Positions 43,575-54,880 of a DNA stretch of 64,000 bases are shown piece by piece; within the stretch, counting starts at the first letter, position 1; every line of letters begins with the position of its first letter. The position numbers and the translations under genes are program-made. This stretch comes from Aedes albopictus (Eukaryota; Arthropoda; Insecta; Diptera; Culicidae). The notes below the pieces were generated by a model that saw only the letters and a program-made list of their open reading frames with translations, was not told the DNA's origin and made no database searches. The stretch is taken from positions 10,575,823 through 10,639,822 of the forward strand of contig NC_085138.1 in the NCBI RefSeq assembly GCF_035046485.1, in the 5' to 3' direction.

Positions 43575-45498
43575 CAGTTACACAGATAAAAAATGTTACA
43601 TCATATAACCTGTAACAAAAGGACCCCGTCATATCGCACACATTTTTCCATCAGTTTTTAAATTTACAGCTTACTCTCAGTATGAAGTTTGCGTTCCACA
43701 TTCCGTACAAGAAATTGTTTAATATAAAATTCAGTGACATGTAATAGAAATTTATATGTCAATTTTGTTTACGTCTGGAGTAATTTTCAGAAACTTTTGC
43801 TGTGTAGTTTGAATTATATTTCTATTACTATTGTCACAATAGAAATACATTAAGGGGACTCACTAAACAGTTTAAATTGCTGCTTAAGCCATGAATTTCT
43901 GATTATTTGAAATGTTTCATGAAATTGCGAATGAAATAATCAAAGATTACCTTGGTGATCGCGACGTTTAATCAGAATGAACTTTAATAAGCAGTTTACG
44001 CTGTTAAGTGAATCCCCCTATTAGAACGCCAATGGCGCTGTAATCACTTTTCCTCTTAATATATTTTAATAATTTTAATTGTAATAATTGATTATATTTA
44101 ATACTTTGATTTTTTTTCGGAACGGGACTCGTTCCTGTGATTATGAAATTATTGGCAATCCGTTTTCTACATTTTTGCCTACATTAGTAATAACGTTCAC
44201 TTTAAAAAAATATATGGGGTATTCACAGGTGTTCACTAAACAGATTAAATCACTGCGTAAGCCATGATTATCTGATTATTGAAATGTTTCATGAAATTGC
44301 GAATGAAATAATCAAAGATTGCCTTGGTGATTGTGACGTCAGTTTAATCAGTTTACACTCTTTAGTGAATCCCCTAATTATTATTACTACAACCAGATGA
44401 ACTGAACAATTAAGTGATACTTTCAAAAGAAGCACTTTTTTTCTTTCAATATATTTTTATACATACAAATCAAATGACAATCATCGAACACAGTTAAAAA
44501 ATGTTACATCATATAACCTGTTACAAAAGGACCCACATTTTTCCATCCGTTATTAAATTTTAAATTTGCTCTCAGTATGAAGCTTGCATACAACTTCCCA
44601 TACAAGAAGTTGTTTGGAATAGAAATGTATATGGCAAATTTGTTTACGTCGGGTGTAATATTCAGAATTTTTTGCTCTGTATCGCATTGCATTCTTTTAG
44701 TAGGAACCGAAAGCTTATACAAATATCTATGTTTTTTCACTGAATTGAATTAATATCATATTCAGGTCGGACTACCCGTGAAGTTTGAAAAAAGAATCAC
44801 CCCGGATAATGGAGCCATTTGTTTCTCGTCTCCTTTTATTTTTTTTGTGGTGTTAAGGCAACTTTACAGGTGTTCGTTCTGGGGATTTATCCAGAAATTC
44901 AACTGTGAATTACTCCAGGAATCCCTGCTGGCAATACCTTCTGTTGTTTTTGGGGACTGCTCCAGAAATTCCAACTGGGTATTCCTCCATCTGTAGATTA
45001 CTCCAGGCATGCCATCCGGAATTACTGCTGAGGATTCCCCAGGAACTCCATCTAGGAATTCCTTCAGGAACTGTTTCTGGGGATTCCTGAATGCCTTCTG
45101 GGGGTTTCTTCAGGAAGGCCTTCAGAAGTTTCTCTAGGGATTCTTCAAGAATTTTAGTCTGGGAGTCCTGCGAGACTTCCTTCAGGAAAAGATTCCCAGA
45201 CGTAACTCTTTAAGGATTCCTGGGCTGACTCCTGGAAGATTTCCACAACGAACTCTGGAGGATTTTTTAGAAGGAAATCCTGACAGATTCCCAGAAGGAA
45301 GGCTTGCAGGAAAGCTAGAAAAAGCTCGTGACACCAGAAGAATTACCAGGTGAAATTCCTTGACGAATCTCAGATGTATTTGGTTTTTTTTTCGCCCTTG
45401 CAAAAAATAAACACTTAGTATCTAAATCTAAAGCAAATGGGCAATTCCATAGAAAGCGACTTCAAAGTGATGTCACTTCCGTTGATGTTGGTTCAAAT
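43575..45498. repeat. Composite repeat, copy 1 (shared part 43711-45498)
   Basis: The part from 43711 is repeated, with few differences, at 55332-57141. It contains two related MITE-like modules (about 43855-44022 and 44215-44376) with ends like GGGGACTCACTAAACAG mirrored by CTGTTAAGTGAATCCCC. It also has two direct copies of an AAAATGTTACATCATATAACCTG block (43590 and 44499), and a GGAATTCC-type minisatellite at 44870-45380. It is non-coding. This copy extends about 135 bp further left than the other, so it is the more complete one. Confidence 0.85.
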
Positions 45499-45849
45499 TA
45501 TTGGAGAAAAATGGACGCGTGTCTCACTAAATAAGATAGACTTGATGTGTTAATCAACTAACATAAACATGTGAATAACGTTAGTAGCTAAAGCTTTACA
45601 TCATTCTTTGCTATTCATCCGGTGGGACGCATATTTTTTTATCGGTTCTCAAAATCCCACCATACTTATTAGCATTCGTCTGATAATGAGATCCATTCTA
45701 GCATATATTTTCGAAATGGAGATGTGGTCTGATCGCTAATGAACTGGATTGGTTCCAGCATTATATTGTAATACTCAGATTTATTTATGTTGACTTTCGG
45801 TGTTAACTTATTATTGGTTACGATTGAAATCTCTTTATTCTGTCAATTT
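45499..45849. other. Non-coding spacer
   Basis: Nothing recognised between the composite repeat and the next minisatellite. Confidence 0.35.
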
Positions 45850-46110
45850 TCTTAAAGATTTGATGATAATCAGACCTGAATCACTTGATTACAATTTGAA
45901 GCAGATCTGAATCACTTTAATATTAAGTGATTAGCACCTGAATCATGTGAATATGAAATGAACCAGACCTGAAGCACTCGAATATGAAGTGAAGCAGAGC
46001 TGATTCATAAGATTCAGCCAATCAAACCTGAATCACTTGAATTGAGAATGTTTCAGACTTGAATCACTTGGCTTTAAAAAGATTCTCATCCGAATTTCTT
46101 AGATATGATG
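45850..46110. repeat. CAGACCTGAATCACTTGAATATGAA minisatellite
   Basis: Imperfect units of about 30-37 bp, with the core CCTGAATCACTTGAATATGA, repeat about seven times. Confidence 0.75.
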
Positions 46111-46224
46111 AGAATCAGATGAATGCGAACCAAACTGCTTGCCTCAATTTCTCATCGTAATAGGCTGTTTTACCTCACGCAAATCTGACAGGAAAAGGCC
46201 TACTTTCCCACACCAAATTAATAG

Positions 46225-46290
46225 TGCTGTAATGGTTCATTACAGCACTGATTTGCGTTGCGTAATGAACCATTACAGCACTGTTTTCAG
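46225..46290. repeat. Paired inverted repeats with GTGCTGTAATG
   Basis: GTGCTGTAATGGTTCATTACAGCAC is a self-complementary 25-mer, given here as GTGCTGTAATG, a 3-base loop, CATTACAGCAC. A second ATGAACCATTACAGCAC follows 30 bases later. Together they can form alternative hairpins. Confidence 0.7.
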
Positions 46291-46921
46291 TTTTGGTCAA
46301 CTTCTTGATGCTTTCTGGACGCAGTTTTGAAAAATTGTGACAACTGCACAGTATAACCTGTTATGATCAAATTTTCTTGAACATGGGTATGCACATCAGT
46401 GTGCAGATTGATGAAAAAGTTTTGTTTAAAACTATCCTCAAGGGTAATTTATGAAATTGCAAAAAACGTTGTACGCAACTCGGTGCAGAACTCGATTTTT
46501 CCAGCACTCGTCGTAATTATCCAACTCGGCAAAATAAATGTACGACTCGTGCTGTAAAAATCTTAATTCTGTACCTTGTTGCGTAAACCACTATTGTCAT
46601 CGTATCTAAGTTTGCAATTCTTTAGTTTTTTATGCATAGATCAGAATGACACACAAATAACAAAACATGCTATCATTGTAAAACTTGTAATTGGCGAGTT
46701 ATTATTAAATAGTATAATAACATGATTATAGCAAATATTACTATCATACTATCAGCCATAATATCAATACAATAACATAATTTACCATCATATTAAAATA
46801 TGTTATTATTTTGACATTCTTTTTGCTATTATTTTGTTATTACAATGGCAAAATCTGTTATTTTTAAGTTGTTATGCCATACAAATTTAGTTATTATTTT
46901 TGTTATTTTAACACTTATTTC
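46291..46921. other. AT-rich non-coding stretch up to the LINE insertion
   Basis: The part at 46440-46610 has CGTTGTACGCAACTCG and GTACGACTCGTGCTG phrases that may be a worn MITE. 46660-46900 is rich in TTATTA and TAATAA repeats. No gene. Confidence 0.4.
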
Positions 46922-46935
46922 AAACAAACTAATAG
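46922..46935. other. LINE target-site duplication (left)
   Basis: AAACAAACTAATAG occurs here and again at 53174-53187, directly after the poly-A tract of the LINE. Confidence 0.85.
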
Positions 46936-47738
46936 TCATTCCCAGTTGTGCATTTGGACGAGTCGGACGTGTGCTCCGTATCTCACCACGCGATAGACCT
47001 CGTATAAGTGGAGTTTTTTCCCCCGCAAGTGCGGAAGGTTTTTTATATCTTACGTTTTCCTGCTTGTGCGAAGTGTAGTGTCGCAAGGTGGTATCTAGCA
47101 CAACCCGGGAAGCGAGGTGCTTGCATCATCGTACATCAAAGAAGAAGCATCGCATCCAAGAAAGTCATCTTTATCGCCATCATCAGCCCCTCCGTCATCG
47201 AAGAGGACGGCGGCGACGGGTGCGAAGGCAGACGCGACGGACAGCTTTACCATCGACCTGCCTGTGATAAATATCTACCTGATTCGGTCAGATAAGTATC
47301 ACTCTTTCGATACACTCTTTTGTCCGCCCAATTTGTTTTGATCGCTTTTGTCTATTGTATCCCCAGTCCACATTCGACCACGTGTTTTTTTGACATCCAT
47401 AACAGTGGTTCCCAAACTACTGTATACGGGTAAGGGTGTACAAACTGTAAATAACAGAACATTTTTTTTTGTTTTTTTTTATTAGCTATTTTTTCTTTTT
47501 TTCAATACCGTTTTTTTTGCATCCTACAGGGTGCGCTAAAATAAACATAAGAATTGAATTCGTATATTATTAGTACAAGTTTTTTTTTTGCTTTATTTTT
47601 TTCTATATATTATTAACATTGTTTGGTTTACAAACCAAACAGTTGTCGTCCTAAGGAAGAAAGTGCACTGTAAATACTTTAAGGTTTTTCTCTTCCTCTT
47701 TTGCACTTTTGAGTTATTATCCATAAATTTGTTTCCAC
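46936..47738 (+). promoter_or_regulatory. LINE 5' UTR with probable internal promoter
   Basis: This 0.8-kb leader begins GC-richer (46936-47260) and becomes T-rich after 47450. Full-length LINEs of this type carry an internal Pol II promoter here. That is family knowledge; I see no specific element. Confidence 0.5.
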
Positions 47739-49106
47739 ATGGACGATTCGATTGGAGGCGAAACGCCTCCCAATGATATCATTGCTCGTACGCGGTTTTA
47801 TCAGCCATCTTCGCCTGGACCTTGGGTTGTCTATTTCCGGCGCAAATGCAAACCATTGAATATGCTTTCGATTTCTCGAGAGCTGACGCGTAAGTATCCT
47901 GGGACCGTTATTCACCAAGTGAAAGCATCCAAGCTGCGTGTTACCGCACCTAGCTACAAAGCAGCAAATGAAATTGCTCAACACGAAGCGTTTACTGTTG
48001 AATACGCCGTCTATGTGCCAGCACGAGAAGTGGAGGTGGAGGGGAAGATCCTCGACGAAATGCTGACATGTGAGGACATCAAGACCGGCTTTGGTCGATT
48101 CAAAAATAGGTCAATTCCTGATGTGGTTATCCTAGACTGTAAACGCTTATCTAAGGTTTCCATGGAAGGAAATAAAAAGGTGTACTCGCCTTCAGCGTTT
48201 TTTCGAGTGACTTTTCCAGGTTCCGTCCTCCCGGAATTTGTTGTAATTGATGGTGGTTTTTACCCAGTGCATCTTTTTAGGCCGAAGGTTTTTAATTGTA
48301 CCAAATGCAAGCAGTTTGGTCACAGTGATAGCTTTTGCGACAACAAGCCCCGTTGTGGCAAATGCAACCAAGCTCATTTGGAGGACTCTTGCACACAGGA
48401 AGCGGAAAAATGTAGCTACTGTGGAGGAGATCCACACGACTTGCAAGTTTGCCCGGCTTACAAAAGACGCATTCGAAATGAGAGTCGCTCTATCATAAAG
48501 CGCTCGAAACAGACATATGCGGAGATGGTGAAATCTTTTAAAACACCAGATTCCGTGTCTGAATCAGCTGTCCCAGTTGAAAATCCCTATCAGGAGTTGT
48601 CTTCCGATGATCAGGACGATGGCGAAACTGATGAGGGTGGATCTCTTTCGGAGGTACACGCACCTGGAAAAAGGAAGTCATCATCTTCCCCGGGATTGCG
48701 CCGAAAGGTCTTTTTAAAGTCTTCCCTCAAAAGTTTGCCTAATGTCAAAGGAGACGGGGTAAACTTAAAAACTCCGAAGAATCAGGTTCCTCTAGCTTCA
48801 GATCCATGTTGTAGTAAGAACCTGTCACCCCCGTCTCCGCCTGTTAAATACACTTCAAAGAAAAATAATCGACAAGGTAGCAAGAAAAAAGCTACCAAAG
48901 TTCCTCGCAGTTCAAGCAAGCCTCCTAGACCCAAGCGAGGACTGTTTACTTTTAGGGTTCTCGTGGATCGCTTATATGATGCCCTCAGCCTTCCAGAAAC
49001 ATTTAGAGGCATTATTGATATGTTTATACCTACAGTAGAAGAATATCTTCGGAATCTGACACAATCATGGCTCCTCCTTGCTGCGATCATATCTTTCGAT
49101 GGATAA
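47739..49106 (+). CDS. LINE ORF1 protein (455 aa, zinc-knuckle RNA-binding)
   Basis: ORF1 proteins coat the element's RNA and deliver it to the nucleus. The ATG at 47739 (MDDSIGGETPP) is the natural start after a T-rich leader. Three Cys/His knuckles follow one another near residues 187-250: CTKCKQFGHSDSFC, CGKCNQAHLEDSC and CSYCGGDPHDLQVC. The C-terminal third is Lys/Ser/Pro-rich and basic. The frame is intact. Its stop overlaps the start of ORF2 in ATGGATAA (49099-49106), so ORF2 is probably translated by termination and reinitiation. Confidence 0.9.
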   Translation: MDDSIGGETPPNDIIARTRFYQPSSPGPWVVYFRRKCKPLNMLSISRELTRKYPGTVIHQVKASKLRVTAPSYKAANEIAQHEAFTVEYAVYVPAREVEVEGKILDEMLTCEDIKTGFGRFKNRSIPDVVILDCKRLSKVSMEGNKKVYSPSAFFRVTFPGSVLPEFVVIDGGFYPVHLFRPKVFNCTKCKQFGHSDSFCDNKPRCGKCNQAHLEDSCTQEAEKCSYCGGDPHDLQVCPAYKRRIRNESRSIIKRSKQTYAEMVKSFKTPDSVSESAVPVENPYQELSSDDQDDGETDEGGSLSEVHAPGKRKSSSSPGLRRKVFLKSSLKSLPNVKGDGVNLKTPKNQVPLASDPCCSKNLSPPSPPVKYTSKKNNRQGSKKKATKVPRSSSKPPRPKRGLFTFRVLVDRLYDALSLPETFRGIIDMFIPTVEEYLRNLTQSWLLLAAIISFDG

Positions 49107-51222
49107 TTCATCAAGTGAGGTACAAGATATGATCACTGTGCTACAGTGGAACTGTCATAGTCTAAAACCTAAATTAGACCTGTTTAAGTTTTTGATTCAC
49201 AACTCTGATTGTGATATATTTGCCCTTTGTGAAACATGGCTTTCTTCTGAAGATGAACTCAACTTCCACGATTTTAACATTATACGCCAGGATAGAGATG
49301 ATCATTATGGGGGAGTTCTTTTGGGGATCAAAAAGACTTACTCATTTTATAGAATTCCAATCGCGACTCATCCTGGCGTAGAAATCGTCGCTTGCCAAAT
49401 AAACGTAAAGGGTAAAGAACTTTGCGTAGCTTCCGTTTACATTCCTCCAAGAATTTCAATTAACCGCCGTCATCTTTGGAATGCGGTTTCTGCACTATCA
49501 CATCCAGTTTTAATTCTGGATGATATGAACGCACATGGTACAGGGTGGGGCGAACCATATGACGATAATAGAGCGGCCATTTTCTATGATTTGTGCGACG
49601 ATTTCAATTTAAACATTTTAAATACAGGTGAAGTGACACGTATTGCATCTGACGGCAAAGAAAGTCGTCTCGACCTATCACTGGGGTCAAGTTCACTATC
49701 ATTCGATTGCTTGTGGAAGGTAATCGAGGATCCTCATGGTAGTGATCACTTACCCATTATAACCACCATAAAGCATAATAGTGAAAGGTCAGACCATCCA
49801 ATTCAGGTTCCTTTTGACCTCACAAGGAATATCGATTGGCAAAAGTATGCAGAAGCGGTATCTTTTGGCATCGAATCATTCAATCCCCTCCCACCTTTGG
49901 ATGAGTATCGATTCCTGTCTGAACTGATATATAAGAGTGCATTAGAATCACAAAAACGACGTGTTCCAAGTGCAACCTTCAAAAGAAGACCAGCCACACT
50001 AGGCTGGGATGATGATTGCACCCAGTTGTATCTTAAAAAATCTGATGCTTTCAAAACTTTTCGTAGGCACGGTACCTCAGATCTTTATCAAGAGTACGCA
50101 AAGCTCGAAAGACAGTTGAGAAACCTGCTGAAAGCGAAGAAGCGTAGTTATTGGCGACACTTCATTGAGGGTCTCTCAAGAGAAACTTCAATGACAACGC
50201 TTTGGAGAGTGGCTCGCAACATGCGAAACCGCTCTTCTTCTAATGAGAGTGACGAATACTCCAACCGTTGGATATTCAGCTTCGCGAAAAAGGTCTGCCC
50301 AGACTCAGTCCCAGCACAACCGATTTCTTGGGAAACATCCCCAAGAGACGGTTCTCTGGACAGACCCTTCACTATGCTGGAACTTTCTATGGCTCTTCTT
50401 TCATCAAACAATTCCGCTCCGGGACGCGATATGATCAAGTTCAATCTTCTAAAGAATCTCCCAGATATCGCGAAAAGACGATTACTGGACCTGTTCAACT
50501 CATTCATGGAGAACAACATCGTTCCGCATGAATGGAGACAGGTCAAAGTAATAGCTATTCAAAAGCCTGGTAAACCAGCGTCTGATCATAATTCATACCG
50601 CCCAATTGCTATGTTATCATGTTTAAGGAAATTGTTGGAAAAAATGATCCTATCACGACTCGATCATTGGGTCGAATCGAATAACTTGCTTTCAAATACA
50701 CAGTTCGGGTTTCGCAAGGGCAAAGGAACAAACGATTGTCTAGCGTTGCTTTCAACAGATATTCAACTGGCCTTTGTGGAAAAGGAGCAACTGGCTTCAG
50801 TTTTCTTGGATATTAAGGGCGCCTTTGATTCAGTTTCAATAGGAATATTGTCAGAAAAACTGCACAATAGTGGACTTCCAGGAATTTTAAATAATTTCTT
50901 GTATAATTTGTTGTCAGAAAAACATATGAGTTTCAATCTCGGACAACTGACAACTTCCAGAATTAGTTACATGGGCCTACCCCAAGGCTCATGTTTAAGT
51001 CCCTTGCTTTATAATTTTTACGTGAAAGACATTGATAGTTGCTTGGAAGGACAATGCACGCTAAGACAACTTGCAGATGATGCTGTTGTGTCTCTAAAAG
51101 GCTCACATGCAGAAATGTTGCAAAGACCATTGCAAAATTCTCTAAATAATCTGTCAATCTGGGCAAGAGATTTAGGGATCGAGTTTGCTCCGCAAAAAAA
51201 CTCAATTGGTTGTGTTTTCTAG
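49099..51222 (+). pseudogene. LINE ORF2 N-terminal part: endonuclease and reverse transcriptase
   Basis: ORF2 nicks target DNA and primes reverse transcription from the nick. The start chosen is the ATG at 49099 overlapping the ORF1 stop; the open frame extends further upstream. The APE-like endonuclease shows LQWNCHSLKPK, CETWLSS, DHYGGVLLGI and the SDHLPIITT catalytic block. The RT shows RPIAMLSCLRKLLEK, QFGFRKGKGT, FLDIKGAFDSV, GLPQGSCLSPLLYN and the catalytic QLADDAVVS. The frame runs into a stop at 51220-51222 after a run of seven A at 51194-51200; six A would keep the frame shared with the next part. Labelled pseudogene only for that one-base lesion. Confidence 0.9.
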
Positions 51223-52786
51223 AAAGCGGAACCCAGCCCAACTGAAACTCAATCTTTTGGGAATAGAAATCGACCAGTCTTTGACTTCGAAATACCTTGG
51301 GGTCTGGTTTGATTCAAAAGGCACTTGGGGTACCCAAATCAAGTATTTGGTGCAAAAATGTCAACAAAGGATCAATTTTCTACGCACAATTACCGGAACA
51401 TGGTGGGGTGCTCACCCGGAAGACCTCATAAAACTTTACAAAACGACTATTCTCTCTGTTATTGAGTATGGCTCTTTCTGCTTCCACTCAGCAGCAAACT
51501 GCCACCTAATAAAGTTGGAACGAATTCAATACCGTTGTTTGCGTATTGCTCTCGGCTGTATGCACTCAACGCATAATGCGAGCCTAGAGGTCCTGGCAGG
51601 GGTGAAACCTCTCCAGAACCGATTCTGGGAGCTCTCGCTAAGGTTACTTATCAAGTGTGGAGTGAGCAACACACTTGTCATTGAAAACTTCGAAGAAATG
51701 CTCAGTCTGAACACTCAATCAAAATTCATGAGAATCTATCTGTTCTACATGTCATCTGACATAAGCCTACCAAGTTATAATCCTCCCCGTGTACACTTCA
51801 CTAATGACAGTTCCTCTGTTAAATACGATCTGTCCATGAAACAAGCTATTCATGGAATACCAGATCAACTTCGATGTATATCTATTCCTCGCATTTTTAA
51901 CGAAAAGTACCAAAATGTCAATTCCTGTAAGAGATTCTTCACTGATGGGTCTCGCATAAATGGATCCACTGGTTTCGGTGTTTTCAATGAAAATTTCACC
52001 GCCTTCCGCAAACTTCAGGAACCTTGTTCGGTTTATGTTGCTGAGCTGGCAGCAATCAACTTCGCTTTGGGGATGATTTCCAACATGCCCGTAGACCATT
52101 TCTTCATCTTCTCGGATAGCCTTAGTTCGATTGAGGCACTCCGGTCGATGAAACCTGTAAAACATTCATCTTACTTTCTTACAAAAATAAGGGAGCAGAT
52201 GGGTGCACTGGTCGAAAGATCATACAAGATTACCTTTGTATGGGTCCCCTCACATTGCTCAATTTATGGCAATGAGAAGGCGGACTCTCTCGCAAAGGTG
52301 GGCGCACAGGAAGGTGAGATCTATGATAGAAGAATTTCACATGATGAATTTTTCCATTTTGTTCGCCAGAGTTCTCTTCAAAGTTGGCAAAATGATTGGC
52401 GAGATGGCCAGCTGGGACGGTGGTTACATTCCATTATTCCTAATGTTTCTTTGCGAGTGTGGTGGTATGGTCTGGATGTATGTCGCAATTTCATTCGCGT
52501 GATGTCAAGACTTATGTCCAACCATTACTCGCTAGACGCGCATTTACACAGGATTAACCTCGCGTTGAGCAATGTTTGTACTAAGTGCGGTTCCGGTTAT
52601 GATGACATCGACCACGTAGTTTGGCAATGCCCGGATAATGACGCCTCCAGAGCGCTACTTTTGGATACCCTTGAGGCCCGAGGTAGACAACCCTTTGTTC
52701 TTGTGAGAGATGTGTTGGGGACCCGCGATGTCACATATATGGGATGTATTTTCGACTTTCTTCGCACTGCTGGTATAAAAGTTTAA
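51201..52786 (+). pseudogene. LINE ORF2 C-terminal part: RT thumb, RNase H and zinc motif
   Basis: This continues ORF2 after the +1 frameshift. The segment begins with QLVVFSRKRNP, the typical end of the RT palm, then GIEIDQSLTSKYLGVWFD. RNase H lies near 51940-52300 with FFTDGSRING (Asp), VAELAAINFAL (Glu), IFSDSLSSIEAL (Asp) and GNEKADSLAK (Asp). A C-terminal CTKCGSGYDDIDHVVWQC motif (CX2C...H...C) is common at the end of such ORF2 proteins. The stop is at 52784-52786. All key residues are present. Confidence 0.9.
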
Positions 52787-53173
52787 TTCGCTTGTGTTTT
52801 CTTCTCCAGTTTTTTTTTCTCTCTGTTTTGTCCTCTTTGTGTTACCAAGCTACTCCTAGCAATCCGGAAGACCAAGGCCCACAACAAGTTGGTACCAACA
52901 CCACAAGGCACCGAATTCGCTAGCAAGATGCGATTCACCCCCGGATGAGCAGCAGTGAAACCTTTGGCCCAATCCTTACCCTGTCCATCCCTCAAAATGT
53001 GACCTTCTAACCTCGAGCTGCCACGAGTACCCTGGCTTCCACCCATTACTAACAGAAATCATTAAAAAGTTATTACTCTGTATAATGTATACTATTAAGT
53101 ACAAAGAAAGATCCTCGGCTCCGTAAAGCGTTATACGCGATTGAGCCCCAAATAAATGAACTAGATAAAAAAA
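52787..53173 (+). other. LINE 3' UTR and poly-A tail
   Basis: After the ORF2 stop there is a T-rich segment and a GC-richer stretch, then CCAAATAAATGAACTAGAT and a short A run (about 53168-53176) that abuts the target duplication. AATAAA is at about 53150. Confidence 0.75.
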
Positions 53174-53187
53174 AAACAAACTAATAG
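53174..53187. other. LINE target-site duplication (right)
   Basis: AAACAAACTAATAG matches the copy at 46922-46935. The first A residues cannot be told apart from the poly-A tail. Confidence 0.85.
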
Positions 53188-53452
53188 CAAATTTTGCCAT
53201 TCAAACATTCTATTTTGAAATTTTTCCTTCATTTGCCATTTCGCTCTACCCGGATATAAATAAATAAAGATTGAGGGCTACGTAACGTAAATTTATCACA
53301 ATCTATGAAAGTGATAAAATGTATTTATTTGAAAAGGCAGTCCAAATTTGCAAAAAAAAAAAACTTATTTTTGTAAATTTTCGTGCTGGTGGGTCGCCAA
53401 ATTCTTTGAAAATCAAAAGTGGGTCACAAGCTGAAAAAGTTTGAGAACCCCT
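53188..53452. mobile_element. Right-end fragment of a hAT-like element
   Basis: The end AAAAAGTTTGAGAACCCCTG, preceded by GTGGGTCACAAGCTG and GGTGGGTCGCCAAATT, matches the widespread hAT terminal pattern CAGGGGTTCTCAAACTTTTT with the GTGACCCAC subterminal phrase. No matching left end with a shared 8-bp duplication was found nearby. The left boundary is unknown. Confidence 0.6.
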
Positions 53453-53818
53453 GAGTCTATCGTGTTGGGATCACGAGATAGAGCCTAAAAAGGCTGACTA
53501 GCGTCACCTAGCGGCAGAATTGCAAACTAAAATGTGTTGCAATACTTTCTCAAGCGAGTAGCCCGTACTTATGACGGGTAGTGTATAGAGAGAAAATCAT
53601 CGACAGTGGGAGAAATATCGAGATGTAGAACACCGAGACATGGAGAGTCGATTGTAGTAATTTTAACTGCAAGGTGGCTTTCAGTGTAGCAGTTTTAGCT
53701 AAAGGGACAGACTAAGCTAAGGACCAGTAGCGTTAAATGCTGATTTTGGATATCGTTTACATTCATACGTACTCGAATAGTCTTCTTTATGAATATGGAA
53801 TAGTTTTCCATATCTTGG
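53453..53818. other. Non-coding spacer
   Basis: No gene or repeat recognised. Confidence 0.35.
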
Positions 53819-54393
53819 GATATTCTAGGTGTTCCATACTGCTCTCAGATTCAGTCCTTCAAATCTACAGGAGTAATTTTCTGCGTTTCAGCAACAAATT
53901 GTAACATTGCATAATCTGATGTAATCATTGAATCTCTTGGAAACGCGAGAGTCACTCTTTGACATTATAAAGATAATGCAGGTTATCCATACTAACTAGG
54001 AGTTTAGAACCTCTGATCTATACTCGTAACAGTAGTCATACCCGCCATACAGAGTAACTTTGCATATTCCACTGAAAGTATTGGACCTCAATTGCTGTAT
54101 ACTTTAAGAATATACAGCTTCGTCCAAACTATCCTGAAGTATAGCCCTTGCCATGCACAGCCGTAACAGTGATGATTTTGGCTATGAACTGTAACATCAT
54201 GTATTAAACTATTATCTATAACCTCCTTGGAATTGTACGAATCTTTCCGGAACTTTTTGAGGATATTCCAGACCAGCCAAACTACTCCGAAGAGCAGAAA
54301 TTCAGATCTACTCTACACCCGTACCAGTAGTCATATCCGCACTTTACAAAGCAACGTTGCCCAACCAACTATGGTTACCGCACCATGAATATT

Positions 54394-54592
54394 GTACCAT
54401 TTGGCCAGGTGTACCTATTTTGGGCACTTGCCGCTATAACCAAGTCAACTTCATACCAATTGATCTGATTTTTTGTATAGGGTTAGATACTGTGCGTATC
54501 ATATCGTGTGCCAAAAATCAATTTATTAGGTATAAAATTGACTTAGTTATAGTGGCAAGTGCCCAAAGTAGGTTCACCTGCCCAAATGGTAC
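54394..54592. mobile_element. 199-bp palindromic MITE with GTACCATTTGG ends
   Basis: GTACCATTTGGCCAGGTGTA at the left is mirrored by GGTTCACCTGCCCAAATGGT plus AC at the right. The inner arms (GGGCACTTGCCGCTATAACC and its partner) also match. It lies inside the ~150-bp array. Non-coding; no clear target duplication. Confidence 0.8.
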
Positions 54593-54880
54593 AAGACCCT
54601 ACTGGAAGCCTGATTTATATCGTTACACTATTTTGGGACATTCAGGGTCGTCATCTTAGCTACACTGAAACCTCCATTAAGCTAGGATCAATTTAGGTAA
54701 AATCTATTTAGGTCCCTCCATTTAGGTAACGTTACCTTAATGGAGTTTGATTGTGTTCAGAGCAGGTGGAGTGCTCAAGATTACAAATTAAGTTGGTTTA
54801 CGGGAAAAAATCAGAATTAAGAGTTAAGGGACGTTTACGGAGTGTTTAAGGGTTAAAAGTTAAAGAGTATCCGAGAACTC
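54593..54880. other. Spacer with a possible worn MITE
   Basis: CACTGAAACCTCCATTAAG and CCTTAATGGAGTTTGATTGTG near 54663-54755 are weakly complementary, with two TTTAGGTAA phrases between. Too worn to call firmly. Confidence 0.35.

Larger units (their letters stand above)
46936..53173 (+). mobile_element. Non-LTR retrotransposon (LINE, I/LOA-like group), nearly intact
   Basis: It has a 5' UTR, ORF1 with three zinc knuckles, ORF2 with endonuclease, RT and RNase H, a 3' UTR and a short poly-A tail, bounded by a perfect 14-bp duplication. The presence of an RNase H domain after RT and an ORF1 with CCHC knuckles points to the I, LOA or a related RNase H-bearing clade; I cannot decide which. The 5' end starts TCATTCCCAGTTGTGCATTT and looks full length. 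One frameshift in ORF2 is the only visible lesion. Confidence 0.92.

Noticed and set aside
47403..47420. CAGTGGTTCCCAAACT in the LINE 5' UTR as the left end of the hAT whose right end is at 53452
   Set aside because: The 8 bases outside each end do not match, the subterminal sequences differ, and the LINE with its own duplication would be cut in an impossible order. Probably coincidence or LINE sequence.
54660..54760. MITE with CACTGAAACCTCCATTAA ends
   Set aside because: The ends match only in part and no target duplication was seen; noted only as a possible worn element.
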